This document shows, in pieces, positions 17,252 to 24,495 of a DNA stretch of 36,160 nt. Every line of letters begins with the position of its first letter. Positions within the stretch are counted from its first letter, which is position 1. This stretch comes from Wenzhouxiangella sp. GTDB taxonomy: Bacteria; Pseudomonadota; Gammaproteobacteria; Xanthomonadales; Wenzhouxiangellaceae. The position numbers were made by a program, and so were the translations under genes. The notes beneath the pieces were generated by a model. It saw only the letters and a program-made list of their open reading frames with translations, made no database searches and was not told the DNA's origin. The stretch covers positions 1 to 36,160 of the forward strand of contig SLJA01000070.1 in the NCBI GenBank assembly GCA_007135355.1, given 5' to 3'.

Positions 17252-18178
17252 TTAATGGTTTGCGTAAAGCCGCACGGCAACGACCCCGACAATCATCAAA
17301 ATGGTCAGCATCAACTGCAAGGCGGTGGTGTGTTTCAGGCTTCGATTGTAGTCAGCAGCATGACGCGCGCCGGACACTCGCCGAGACAGCGGCACCGCGA
17401 CTGTCAAAACAAGTAGCCCCAGTAGCGCGCCGACCCAGGGACGGCCCTGCAAGGCCAGCAACAGCAGCACCGGGCCAATCGCCAACAGCAGCAACCGGAT
17501 ACCGCCCGCGGCCCGGTCCGGCCCCAGCAAGATGGCCAGGGTGCGACGGCCGGCGCCGCAGTCGCTGGCATGATCGCGTAAGTTGTTGATAGTCAAAACC
17601 GCTGCCGCCGGCAGGCCGATCACCAGCCCAACGAGCACGGCCGAAGATGGCAAGGTGCCGGAGTACAGCCAGGCCACGCCGCCCACGGCGACCAGACCGA
17701 AAAAGACCAGAACGACAAGCTCCCCGAACGGCCCACGCGAAATCGGTCGCGGCCCGCCGGAATAAGCCCAGGCGGCCACAACCGCCAGCAAACCCAAAAC
17801 GACCAGTGGCCAGCCGCCGATCGCCACAAGGTAGACACCGGCCAGCACCGCCAGGGCAAAAGACAGCCAGGCGCAGCGCTGCATGGCCCTAGCCGACACC
17901 CAGCCCATTTGGGTGACGCGCGCCGGCCCGGGTCGCGCCGGTCCGTCGGTGCCGTTTAGGGTATCGGCGGCATCGTTTTGCAGATTAGCGCCAATTTGCA
18001 TACAGGCGGCCGAGATGGCGGCAGCCAGGGTGATGTCGGGTCGCACCACGCCAGCTTCGACCCAACCAACCAGAGACCCGGCCAGAACAGGGCAAACAGA
18101 CAGCGGCAGCGTATGCGGCCGGATCGCCCGCCATCCGATCACTATGGGCGACGGGCGCGCTCCAGTCACGGCGCTCAT
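17252..18178 (-). CDS. menA: 1,4-dihydroxy-2-naphthoate polyprenyltransferase MenA
   Basis: A 308-residue UbiA-superfamily membrane enzyme with about nine helices. It attaches the polyprenyl tail to 1,4-dihydroxy-2-naphthoate, the membrane step of menaquinone synthesis. The MenA-type N-terminus IRPHTLPLSVCPVLAGSLVG is present. The first Asp-rich motif is NLQNDAADTLNGTDG followed by the GPxR signature (PGPARV). The second is NNLRDHASDCGAGRRTLAI. These MenA-specific features separate it from the UbiA/COQ2 type. Menaquinone would be the expected donor for a NapC-type dehydrogenase. Other men genes are not in the window. It is divergent from the moa operon; a BASS transporter follows. Confidence 0.82.
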   Translation of the reverse strand: MSAVTGARPSPIVIGWRAIRPHTLPLSVCPVLAGSLVGWVEAGVVRPDITLAAAISAACMQIGANLQNDAADTLNGTDGPARPGPARVTQMGWVSARAMQRCAWLSFALAVLAGVYLVAIGGWPLVVLGLLAVVAAWAYSGGPRPISRGPFGELVVLVFFGLVAVGGVAWLYSGTLPSSAVLVGLVIGLPAAAVLTINNLRDHASDCGAGRRTLAILLGPDRAAGGIRLLLLAIGPVLLLLALQGRPWVGALLGLLVLTVAVPLSRRVSGARHAADYNRSLKHTTALQLMLTILMIVGVVAVRLYANH

Positions 18179-18295
18179 GCGCGCACCGCTGGCTCTGACT
18201 GGGAAACAGGGCCACTCATGTCAATCAAGCTCAAGTTCGAACATCACCGCAGGTAAACATGCCTGTAGTTTGCGTCATTATTTCTCACCGGGTAC

Positions 18296-18336
18296 TTGAC
18301 CTGTATCAATTGCCGGCTGGCGCAGAAACGTATCAT
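18296..18336 (+). promoter_or_regulatory. FNR-type site and promoter for the moa operon
   Basis: TTGAC-CTGT-ATCAA at 18296-18309 matches the FNR/ANR consensus TTGAT-N4-ATCAA at 9 of 10 positions. A TATCAT hexamer at 18331-18336 lies where the -10 of a class II (about -41) FNR-activated promoter should be. Transcription would then start near 18343, just before the structured leader of moaA. This predicts induction of cofactor synthesis under low oxygen. Confidence 0.65.
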
Positions 18337-18350
18337 CATTCTGGAAACAA

Positions 18351-18484
18351 CTCACTCCGAGCGCATCCGCCTAAGCCATCCGCTGTCGCAGCCGACGGTA
18401 TGGCCGATGCGCCGCTGGACCGATTCCGCGGGGAACGGTATCCAGCCGGGGCAGCAACCGGAAACGGCGCTGCCTTCCGAACCC
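18351..18484 (+). ncRNA. Moco-riboswitch-like structured leader of moaA
   Basis: The moaA leader can fold into a compact multi-helix RNA. Pairings read directly: 18361-18367 with 18406-18412 (GCGCATC/GATGCGC); inside it 18375-18379 with 18400-18404 (GCCAT/ATGGC) and 18380-18382 with 18396-18398. A second hairpin has 18415-18419 with 18441-18445 (CTGGA/TCCAG), ACCG/CGGT (18419-18422 with 18436-18439) and TTCC/GGAA (18424-18427 with 18432-18435). A third has 18446-18449 with 18458-18461. The conserved-looking strings CTCCGAGC, GACGGTATGGC and GATTCCG...GGAACGG, and the position before moaA, fit my memory of the Moco RNA motif (molybdenum or tungsten cofactor sensing). The moaA ribosome site follows 18 bases later. 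Confidence 0.75.
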
Positions 18485-18513
18485 TTTAACAAGGACCCGA
18501 AAAGGAGCTCGAA

Positions 18514-19491
18514 ATGCACAGCCTGCGCGACCGGTTCAACCGGCGCTTTTCCTACCTCAGACTGTCGGTTACCGAAGTCTGCAACTTCCGCTGTGAATAT
18601 TGTCTGCCCCAGGGCTATCGCGGGCGAACGCGTGGTTTTCTGGAGCTGGACGAGATTCGCCGCCTGGTCACCGCGTTCGCCCAGCTTGGCACCCGCAAGC
18701 TGCGCCTGACCGGCGGCGAACCCAGCCTGCGGCGCGATTTTCTCGACATCGTGCGCACGGTGCGCGGCGTTCCGAGCATCGAGCGGCTGGCCATGACCAC
18801 CAACGCCTACCGCCTGGCCAGAGATGCCGACGCACTCAAGGCCGCCGGCATGGACGCCATCAACATCAGCCTGGACGGACTGGAAGCCGAACAGTTCCGG
18901 CGTATCACCGGCGATCGCCGCTTCGACAAGGTCATGGCCGGCATCGAGCGCGCGCTGGAAGTCGGCTTTGACCGCGTCAAGGTCAACACCGTGTTGTTGC
19001 GCGGTCTGAACGACGGCGCGCTTGAACCGTTTTTCGAGTTCGTCCGCGAGCGTCCGATCAGCGTGCGCTTCATCGAACTGATGCGCACCGGCGACAACCA
19101 GGCCTACTTCGAGCAACGCCACGTGGGCGGCAGCCTGGTTCGGGAGGCCCTGCTGCAGGCCGGCTGGCAGGCCCAGGCGCGGGCTGCCACCGATGGACCG
19201 GCGGTCGAGTATGCCCATCCCGAATATGCCGGCCGCATCGGCATCATCGCGCCCTACTCGCCCGGTTTCTGTGACAGTTGCAACCGCCTGCGGGTGACCG
19301 CGCGCGGGGGCTTGCGCCTGTGTCTGTTCGGCACCGGCAACGCCAATCTGCGACCGCTACTGGCGCGCGACGATCAGCTAGAGGAACTAAAAGCGCATAT
19401 CATGTTGTCTTTGTTCGACAAAGGCTCGGCGCACCGACTGCATCGCGGCGACTTTGGCGACACCCCCCATTTAGCCAGCACTGGAGGTTGA
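18514..19491 (+). CDS. moaA: GTP 3',8-cyclase MoaA
   Basis: A 325-residue radical SAM enzyme that rearranges GTP to 3',8-cyclo-GTP, the first step of molybdenum-cofactor synthesis. The N-terminal [4Fe-4S] cluster motif CxxxCxxC is at Cys23, 27 and 30. The second cluster has Cys253, 256 and 270 (CX2CX13C), which binds GTP. The C-terminal Gly-Gly, needed for activity in the family, is the last two residues (STGG). AAGGAG at 18502-18507 lies 6 bases before the ATG. It is first in the moaA-moaC-moaD-moaE-mobA-like run and has both an FNR-type promoter and a riboswitch-like leader upstream. Confidence 0.97.
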   Translation: MHSLRDRFNRRFSYLRLSVTEVCNFRCEYCLPQGYRGRTRGFLELDEIRRLVTAFAQLGTRKLRLTGGEPSLRRDFLDIVRTVRGVPSIERLAMTTNAYRLARDADALKAAGMDAINISLDGLEAEQFRRITGDRRFDKVMAGIERALEVGFDRVKVNTVLLRGLNDGALEPFFEFVRERPISVRFIELMRTGDNQAYFEQRHVGGSLVREALLQAGWQAQARAATDGPAVEYAHPEYAGRIGIIAPYSPGFCDSCNRLRVTARGGLRLCLFGTGNANLRPLLARDDQLEELKAHIMLSLFDKGSAHRLHRGDFGDTPHLASTGG

Positions 19492-19499
19492 CCCAACCC

Positions 19500-20000
19500 A
19501 TGAGCGATCGCCGCCATTACCGCATGGTTGACGTCGGCGCCAAGGCCGTCACTCGTCGGCGCGCCGTAGCGACCGGGCATATCCGCATGAACCCGGACAC
19601 CTTTGTCATGGTGCGCGACGGCACGCTGCCCAAGGGTGACCCGCTGCGCCTGGCCGAAGTGGCCGGCGTGCTGGCGGCCAAGCGCACGGCCGATCTGATC
19701 CCGCTGTGTCACCCGCTGGGTCTGGATCACGTGGCCGTGGCGTTCCGCGCCGACGAGCTGCTACCCGGCATCCAGGTCTTCTGCCAGGCCTCGACCTCGG
19801 CCCGGACCGGCGTCGAGATGGAAGCACTGGCCGGCGTCAACGCCGCGCTGCTGACCATCTGGGACCTGGCCAAGCAGGTTCAGGCCGATCTGGCCATCTG
19901 TGGCGTGCGGCTGCTGCTGAAGGAAGGCGGCAAATCGGGACTGTACTTGCACCCCGAGGGTCTGCCCGAGTTACCCGCCGGGTTCGAGGCACCGCCATGA
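19500..20000 (+). CDS. moaC: Cyclic pyranopterin monophosphate synthase MoaC
   Basis: A 166-residue enzyme that turns 3',8-cyclo-GTP into cyclic pyranopterin monophosphate (precursor Z). Family marks are MVDVGAKAVTRRRAVATG at the N-terminus, the substrate-binding LIPLCHPLGLDHVAV at about 66-80 and GVEMEALAGVNAALLTIWDL at about 102-121 with the catalytic Met-Glu-Ala region. The lysine-rich closing segment is LLKEGGKSG. The ATG at 19500 is 8 bases after the moaA stop, with GGAGGT at 19486-19491 as ribosome site. The protein sequence keeps the normal length. Confidence 0.96.
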   Translation: MSDRRHYRMVDVGAKAVTRRRAVATGHIRMNPDTFVMVRDGTLPKGDPLRLAEVAGVLAAKRTADLIPLCHPLGLDHVAVAFRADELLPGIQVFCQASTSARTGVEMEALAGVNAALLTIWDLAKQVQADLAICGVRLLLKEGGKSGLYLHPEGLPELPAGFEAPP

Positions 20001-20026
20001 GCCACGCATCAGGAGAAACCATCACC

Positions 20027-20281
20027 ATGACTCGACAGATTCCCATACGCCTGTTCGGCGCCTTCCGGCAAGGACGCTCGGACGCTACCCTTACGGTAGA
20101 AATAGACACCGATGCGCGCGTTTCCGAACTGCGCCAGGCCATGAGCAAGGCACTGGACAGCGACAGCGCCCGCGCGCTGCTCAAGGCTTCGGCCTTTGCC
20201 ACCGACACCGAGATACTCGACGACGACCAGCCGGTGCCGGAACGCGAAATTTCCATCCTGCCGCCGGTGTGCGGCGGCTGA
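20027..20281 (+). CDS. moaD: Molybdopterin synthase sulfur-carrier subunit MoaD
   Basis: An 84-residue ubiquitin-fold protein ending in VCGG; the terminal Gly-Gly is converted to a thiocarboxylate that donates sulfur to precursor Z in the MoaD/MoaE synthase. The conserved region before it is REISILPPVCGG. Two starts are possible. ATG at 20027 follows AGGAG at about 11 bases and gives the family N-terminus TRQIPIRLFGAF. ATG at 19997 overlaps the moaC stop as ATGA and adds ten residues. I favour 20027, but coupling from 19997 cannot be excluded. Confidence 0.93.
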   Translation: MTRQIPIRLFGAFRQGRSDATLTVEIDTDARVSELRQAMSKALDSDSARALLKASAFATDTEILDDDQPVPEREISILPPVCGG

Positions 20282-20303
20282 AAACAGGCTTTGCACAAGA
20301 CCC

Positions 20304-20741
20304 ATGATTCACGTTGACATCACCGAAGCCGTTCTCGACCCATTGGCCGCGCTAAGCCACTGTTGCGCGGACAGCCATGGCGCCGCCGACCTGTTTATCG
20401 GGCGCGTACGCAACCTCAACGAAGGTCGCGCGGTCACCGCGGTCAGCTACGACCTGCACCCGGTGCTGTGCAAGAACATCTTTGCCGAGATCTGCCGCGA
20501 AGCTCAAGGCCGGTGGGGCGATCACATCCATGTCTACCTGGTCCACCGTCTGGGCCGGCTGGAGGTTGGCGAGGCCAGCGTCATCACGGCCGTCAGCTCG
20601 CCGCACCGGGCGCACAGTTTCGAAGCCTGCCGCTATCTGATCGAACAGATGAAGGTGCGCGCGCCGATCTGGAAGCAGGAGCACTACGTCGACGGCGACA
20701 GCGAATGGATCAAGGGTCATGCCCTGCGCAATCCGGCCTGA
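20304..20741 (+). CDS. moaE: Molybdopterin synthase catalytic subunit MoaE
   Basis: A 145-residue catalytic subunit that, with MoaD, inserts two sulfurs into precursor Z to make molybdopterin. The family marks are GAADLFIGRVRNLNEGRAVT at about 26-45 and VHRLGRLEVGEASVI at about 80-94. Then SSPHRAHSFEACRYLIEQMK (about 98-117) is followed by RAPIWKQEHYVDG, which carries the catalytic lysines. ATG at 20304 was chosen from the family N-terminus; the frame is open further upstream within moaD. The 3' end overlaps the next gene by 23 bases. Confidence 0.96.
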   Translation: MIHVDITEAVLDPLAALSHCCADSHGAADLFIGRVRNLNEGRAVTAVSYDLHPVLCKNIFAEICREAQGRWGDHIHVYLVHRLGRLEVGEASVITAVSSPHRAHSFEACRYLIEQMKVRAPIWKQEHYVDGDSEWIKGHALRNPA

Positions 20742-21339
20742 ACGCCTGGCGGTGATCCTGTGCGGCGGCACGCCGGCGCCGGATGCCGCGATGCTGGCGC
20801 AGACGCGCGCGCGGGTCGAGCGGGCCGGCTTTCGCCTGCTGCCGACCGACGGCAGCGAAGACGCCGGGCTGGGGCCGCTGGGCGGCATCCTGGCGGCAGT
20901 GACAGCCTGCCCGGACCGGGATGGCAGCTGCCTGCTGGCGGTTCCGGCCGACATGCCCGCGCTCAATCCGCGCGCGCTGCAGCGCCTGGCTGATATTGCC
21001 GAGGCCGACGGTCGCGGCGCCCTGTTCGACCTGGGTCCGCTACCGCTGGCACTGATGCTGAACCCCGCGCTTCGGCGGGTCCTGCGCCAGGCCACGGAAA
21101 GCGCAGCCCGCCGATCCCTGACCGGCCTGGCCGAGCGTCTTGGTCTGCCGATAGCGGCCTCGCTGCCCGACGATGGGCTGGACAACCTGGTCACCCGCCG
21201 CGGCCGGCAACAAACCCCGACCCCGGACACCACCCTGCATCCCACCGCTGCCGGTAAGTCGGCGGACTCGTCGACAAAGCCGACCACCCAGGCAGCGGAA
21301 ATCATCGCCATACCCGATCACCAAGGAGAGTCAAGATGA
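20719..21339 (+). CDS. Degenerate MobA-like nucleotidyltransferase
   Basis: A 206-residue protein in the place where mobA is expected. The middle resembles molybdenum-cofactor guanylyltransferase: GPLGGILAAV at about 53-62 (MobA has GPLAG), CLLAVPADMPALNP at about 71-84 (the metal-binding Asp region) and DGLDNLVT near 153-160, comparable to the N-x-N-T-P-E end. The nucleotide-binding signature LAGGxxxRMGxDK is not there: it reads ILCGGTPAPDAAML, without the Arg-Met-Gly and Lys. The last 45 residues are a low-complexity Thr/Pro/Ser tail. It may be an inactive or altered paralogue, or a Moco carrier. The start overlaps moaE and the stop overlaps the next ATG, so it is still kept in the operon. 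Confidence 0.6.
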   Translation: MPCAIRPERLAVILCGGTPAPDAAMLAQTRARVERAGFRLLPTDGSEDAGLGPLGGILAAVTACPDRDGSCLLAVPADMPALNPRALQRLADIAEADGRGALFDLGPLPLALMLNPALRRVLRQATESAARRSLTGLAERLGLPIAASLPDDGLDNLVTRRGRQQTPTPDTTLHPTAAGKSADSSTKPTTQAAEIIAIPDHQGESR

Positions 21340-21656
21340 GTCAGAGCAAGATCCCGCAAACCTTCGAAGCCTTCAGCGACCGCTTTCCGGGCTTGAGCGA
21401 GGCCCACCAGCAGACCGGTGCCGCACTGGACGCGGCCGGCCCACTGGACGCCAGGACCCGGGCGCTGGTCAAGATTGGTATCTGCGTCGGCGCCGGGCTG
21501 GAATCGGCACTGAAAAGCCAGGTCCGGCGCGGCCTGGAAGCCGGTCTGAGCAGCGCGGAAATCGAGCACGCGCTGGTGCTGGGCATGAACTCGGTCGGTT
21601 TTCCCAAAACGGTCGCGGCCTGGCAGTGGGCGCGCAAGGTACTCAAGGACGCCTGA
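21336..21656 (+). CDS. Carboxymuconolactone decarboxylase/AhpD-like protein
   Basis: A 106-residue all-helical protein of the carboxymuconolactone decarboxylase (CMD) family. The core is ARTRALVKIGICVGAGLESA (about 39-58) followed by LKSQVRRGLEAGLSSAEIEHALVLGMNSVGFP. The CxxC redox pair of AhpD-type peroxidase members is absent (only one Cys, in KIGICVG), so a thiol peroxidase role is unlikely. Such stand-alone CMD proteins have no settled function. AAGGAG precedes the ATG by about 7 bases, and the ATG overlaps the mobA-like stop as ATGA. It is the last gene of the moa operon. Confidence 0.85.
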   Translation: MSQSKIPQTFEAFSDRFPGLSEAHQQTGAALDAAGPLDARTRALVKIGICVGAGLESALKSQVRRGLEAGLSSAEIEHALVLGMNSVGFPKTVAAWQWARKVLKDA

Positions 21657-21766
21657 GCCGCAAACACGACCCCAACGAGCGCACAGAGGCCCGGCGCTCA
21701 GCCCGGGCCCGTCCGAAAAGCAGCGGGCCGCCGCACCGGTAGCCCGCAATATGCGGAAAAACGCAT

Positions 21767-21808
21767 TTGACAAGCATCAAATCAACAGGCCATTCTCTGC
21801 CGTATGCT
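21767..21808 (+). promoter_or_regulatory. FNR-type class II promoter for the NapC-type gene
   Basis: TTGAC-AAGC-ATCAA at 21767-21780 matches the FNR consensus at 9 of 10 positions and is the same variant as the moaA site. A TATGCT hexamer lies at 21803-21808. With the site centre taken as -41.5, the -12 to -7 region falls exactly on TATGCT and the start on about 21815. The geometry is that of a class II FNR-activated promoter. A GC-rich stem without a T-run (about 21690-21709) lies between this site and the preceding gene. Confidence 0.7.
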
Positions 21809-21836
21809 GCTGCACAGTTCATGGAGGGAGTGAGTC

Positions 21837-22475
21837 ATGGCCGCATCGGAGAAGCGCACAAACATCGTTGTCCGGCTGTTTCGCTGGATCTGGAATCTCA
21901 TCACCCAGCCCGCGACCCGGATGGGTGCCGGCGTGCTGGTCATCATCGGCGTGGTGGTCGGCATCGCCGGCTGGACCACCAAGATGACCATCATCGACGC
22001 CACCTCGTCCACCGCGTTCTGCATCAGCTGTCACGAGATGGAGGCGTTCGTCCTGCCCGCCGTCGCCGAGAGCTCGCACTGGACCAATGCCAGCGGGGTC
22101 AGGGCCGAATGCGCCGACTGCCATGTACCCAAGGAGTACTTCCCCAAGATGGCGGTCAAGATCAACGCCGGCCTGGTTGAGTTGCCCGCGCACTTCATGG
22201 GCAAGATCAGCACCCGGGAAAAGTACGATGCTTATCGACCGGTCATGGCGCACCGGGTCTGGGACCAGATGCGCGCCAACGATTCACGCGAATGTCGCAG
22301 CTGCCACCTGTGGGAAGCCATGTCCGAGGAAGCGCAAAGTCGACCAGCCTGGATGGTGCACCAGCGCGCCGAGGAACAAGGCCAGACCTGCATCGACTGT
22401 CATGACGGGGTCTCGCACGGCAAGAGCCGGCGTGACTACGAAAGAGCGGCGCAGGCGGCCGGCAATTCAGGCTAG
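21837..22475 (+). CDS. NapC/NirT-family membrane tetraheme cytochrome c (CymA-like quinol dehydrogenase)
   Basis: A 212-residue protein with one N-terminal membrane anchor (about 30-46, GAGVLVIIGVVVGIAGW) and a periplasmic tetraheme domain. The CxxCH motifs are at 62-66, 92-96, 153-157 and 185-189. The spacing, the Met-rich EME after the first heme and KISTREKYDAYRPVMAHRVW are typical of NapC/NirT/CymA proteins, which oxidise menaquinol or ubiquinol and pass electrons to periplasmic acceptors. The ribosome site GGAGG lies at 21823-21827. It has its own FNR-type promoter and terminator. With menA and MtrCAB-like genes nearby, a CymA-like role feeding the conduit is the leading inference; donation to a nitrate, TMAO or DMSO reductase elsewhere remains possible. 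Confidence 0.9.
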   Translation: MAASEKRTNIVVRLFRWIWNLITQPATRMGAGVLVIIGVVVGIAGWTTKMTIIDATSSTAFCISCHEMEAFVLPAVAESSHWTNASGVRAECADCHVPKEYFPKMAVKINAGLVELPAHFMGKISTREKYDAYRPVMAHRVWDQMRANDSRECRSCHLWEAMSEEAQSRPAWMVHQRAEEQGQTCIDCHDGVSHGKSRRDYERAAQAAGNSG

Positions 22476-22501
22476 GCACCTGCGCGGCAGATTCAATCAG
22501 A

Positions 22502-22523
22502 GCCGGCCTGCAGGCCGGCTTTT
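22502..22523. terminator. Terminator between the NapC-type and chrA genes
   Basis: A perfect 7-bp stem GCCGGCC (22502-22508) / GGCCGGC (22513-22519) with a TGCA loop is followed by TTTT (22520-22523). It lies between convergent genes, so it ends the NapC-type transcript; the T-run on the other strand is poor. Confidence 0.75.
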
Positions 22524-22528
22524 CACAT

Positions 22529-23839
22529 TCAGGCGGCCATCCCCGGCCAGAGACTCAGCAACCAGCCGCCCAGCGCCGACAGCGCAACCACGCTGAACAA
22601 TCCCAGGCGCAGCACAAACAGCAGCGCTGCCGCCGCCAGGCTCAAGCCGACCGCCGCCGGGTCAACGCTGGACAGTCGTGGCAGCTCGATGCTCAGGCCA
22701 AAGCGCTCGACCTCGCGCAGTTCGACAAACAGCAGACGCAGGGCAAACCAGGTGGCCAGAAAGGCGATCACACCAACCACCGCGGCGGTGATCCCGCGCA
22801 AGGCGGCCGCAACCCGGATGTTGCTGCGCAGGCGCTCCACCCAGGGCGCGAGCAAAAAGATCCACAAAAACGAGGGTGCAAACATCACCCAGGTTGTCAA
22901 CAGACCACCCAGACTGCCGGCCAGCAGCGGGTCCAGGCCGGAGGCGTGGCGCCAGGCCGCCAGAAAGCCGACAAACTGGGTCACCAGGATCAATGGGCCC
23001 GGCGTGGTTTCGGCCAGACCCAGGCCGTCGAGCATTTCTTCGGCCCGGATCCAGCCCTGCGTCTCGGCGGCAAACTGCGCCACCCAGGCCAGCACCGCGT
23101 AGGCGCCGCCGAAGCTCAGTACCGAGACCATGCTGAAAAAGCCTGCGATCTGCGTCCACACCGAATCGCGGCCCAGCAGCATCAGCAAGAGCAGCAACGG
23201 CCCCAGCCACAGCAGCAATACTGCCAGCGACACCTTGATCGGCACCGCGCTGACGGCCGGCGCCGATGGTGTTTGTCCCGGGGCCCGGCCGTAGATCAGC
23301 CAACCGGCCAGCGCGGCCATCAGAATGATCAGCGGAAACGGCAGGCCGAACAGAAACATGGCGACAAAAGCCGCACCTGCAATCGCCAAGGCCGCGCGGC
23401 CGATCATCACCTTGCCGCTCATGCGCGCCAGCGCCTGGGCGACAATGGCCAGTACCGCGCATTTGAGGCCGAACAGCAGGCCCTCGACCAGGCTGGTCTG
23501 CCCCACGGTTACATAGAGCACGCTCAAGGCCAGCATGATCAACGCCCCCGGCAGCACGAACAGCACGCCGGCCAGCACGCCGCCGGTCACCCCCTTCAGG
23601 CGCCAGCCGATATAGGTGGCCAGTTGCTGGGCTTCCGGCCCGGGCAGCAGCATGCAGAAGTTCAGGGCATGGTTGAACTGATCCTGCGGCAGCCAGCCCT
23701 TGTCGTCGACCACCAGACGTTGCATCACTCCGATCTGCGCGGCCGGACCGCCGAAACTCAGGATGGCCACCTGCCACCAGACCTGGAGGAATTCCCGCAT
23801 CGGGATCCTGGAGCTCGGACTCCTGAGGGCCGAACTCAT
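22529..23839 (-). CDS. chrA: Chromate transporter family protein ChrA
   Basis: A 436-residue (from ATG 23839) inner-membrane protein made of two homologous CHR domains, as in long-chain ChrA. The first starts QVAILSFGGPAAQIGVMQRL and GWLPQDQFNHALNFCMLLPG; the second repeats this as SMVSVLSFGGAYAVLAWVAQ with GWIRAEEMLDGLGLAETTPG. ChrA exports chromate in the strains tested, but many homologues have no proven substrate. Start choice is open: TTG 23875, ATG 23839 or ATG 23800 (MREFLQVWWQ, with AGGA before it) all keep the first domain. It lies just downstream of the TPR gene on the same strand and may be cotranscribed with it. Confidence 0.88.
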   Translation of the reverse strand: MSSALRSPSSRIPMREFLQVWWQVAILSFGGPAAQIGVMQRLVVDDKGWLPQDQFNHALNFCMLLPGPEAQQLATYIGWRLKGVTGGVLAGVLFVLPGALIMLALSVLYVTVGQTSLVEGLLFGLKCAVLAIVAQALARMSGKVMIGRAALAIAGAAFVAMFLFGLPFPLIILMAALAGWLIYGRAPGQTPSAPAVSAVPIKVSLAVLLLWLGPLLLLLMLLGRDSVWTQIAGFFSMVSVLSFGGAYAVLAWVAQFAAETQGWIRAEEMLDGLGLAETTPGPLILVTQFVGFLAAWRHASGLDPLLAGSLGGLLTTWVMFAPSFLWIFLLAPWVERLRSNIRVAAALRGITAAVVGVIAFLATWFALRLLFVELREVERFGLSIELPRLSSVDPAAVGLSLAAAALLFVLRLGLFSVVALSALGGWLLSLWPGMAA

Positions 23840-23882
23840 GGCGCCGAACTGACACGAAGCGAGTCGACCATGCAAAACGTGT

Positions 23883-24422
23883 TCAGAAGTATGCGCCCTG
23901 GCTGCCGGGCATGTGGTTTTGCTCGGCGATCACCTTTTCAACGCGCTCGACCAGATCCTCGGCGCCGGGCGTCTGGCCGCTGTCGGCCTGGAACAGAATG
24001 AAGTTCACCTCGCGCTGGACCACGATGCGGTTGTAGTCATGCACATCGCGCCACACCGTGACTGCCTTGTCGGCGGCGCCGTCCATGGCGTGGCTCAGGC
24101 CAATGTAGAGCAGCGCAGTGGCATCGTCGCCCTCACGCTGCAGCAGATCCTCGAGCACGCGGCGCGCCTCCGAGGTCTGGCCCAGCTTCAGATAACACCA
24201 ACCCAGACGCCGGTAGCCTTGCGGGAACTCCGGCTCACGCATCAGCAGTCGCGCGTAAAGCTCGGCGGCCTTTTCGTAATCCCCGCCGCGCAGCAACTCA
24301 TCGGCGCGCAGGGTCGCCGGATGCTCGTCAGGTGCCTGCCGGGCACGGGTCTCGCTGCGCGAACGACCAGCCAGGCGGCCGAACAATTCGCGTCTGGATA
24401 GCTTGGAGTTCCTTTCGCTCAC
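23883..24422 (-). CDS. Small TPR-repeat protein
   Basis: A 179-residue protein with a basic N-terminus (SKLSRRELFGRLAGRSRSE) and two or three tetratricopeptide repeats from about residue 38. Visible repeat cores are LLRGGDYEKAAELYARLLMR (about 43-62) and GYRRLGWCYLKLGQTSEARR (about 69-88); a third follows at about 100-125. TPR domains bind partner proteins. The RRELF start resembles a Tat motif, but no hydrophobic stretch follows it, so export is unlikely. The start is GTG at 24422. It is divergent from the paired ArsA-like ATPases, with only 73 bases between. A functional link to them is possible but unproven. Confidence 0.75.
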   Translation of the reverse strand: MSERNSKLSRRELFGRLAGRSRSETRARQAPDEHPATLRADELLRGGDYEKAAELYARLLMREPEFPQGYRRLGWCYLKLGQTSEARRVLEDLLQREGDDATALLYIGLSHAMDGAADKAVTVWRDVHDYNRIVVQREVNFILFQADSGQTPGAEDLVERVEKVIAEQNHMPGSQGAYF

Positions 24423-24495
24423 CGAAATATTGTACGTTGTGAGCCTGATTGATACCGTTCGTCAACAGCCATGAACTGTTCCAGACGCCATCCGC

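Noticed and set aside
18215..18228. FNR-type site in front of menA.
   Set aside because: One half is ATCAA, but the other (CTCAT) matches 3 of 5 and the position relative to menA does not fit an activator site.
24370..24405. Tat signal on the TPR protein (RRELF near the N-terminus).
   Set aside because: No hydrophobic segment or cleavage site follows the twin arginine.
24446..24465. FNR-type site in the TPR/ATPase intergenic region (TTGA...TCAA).
   Set aside because: The half-sites are 9 bases apart instead of 6, so the geometry is wrong.
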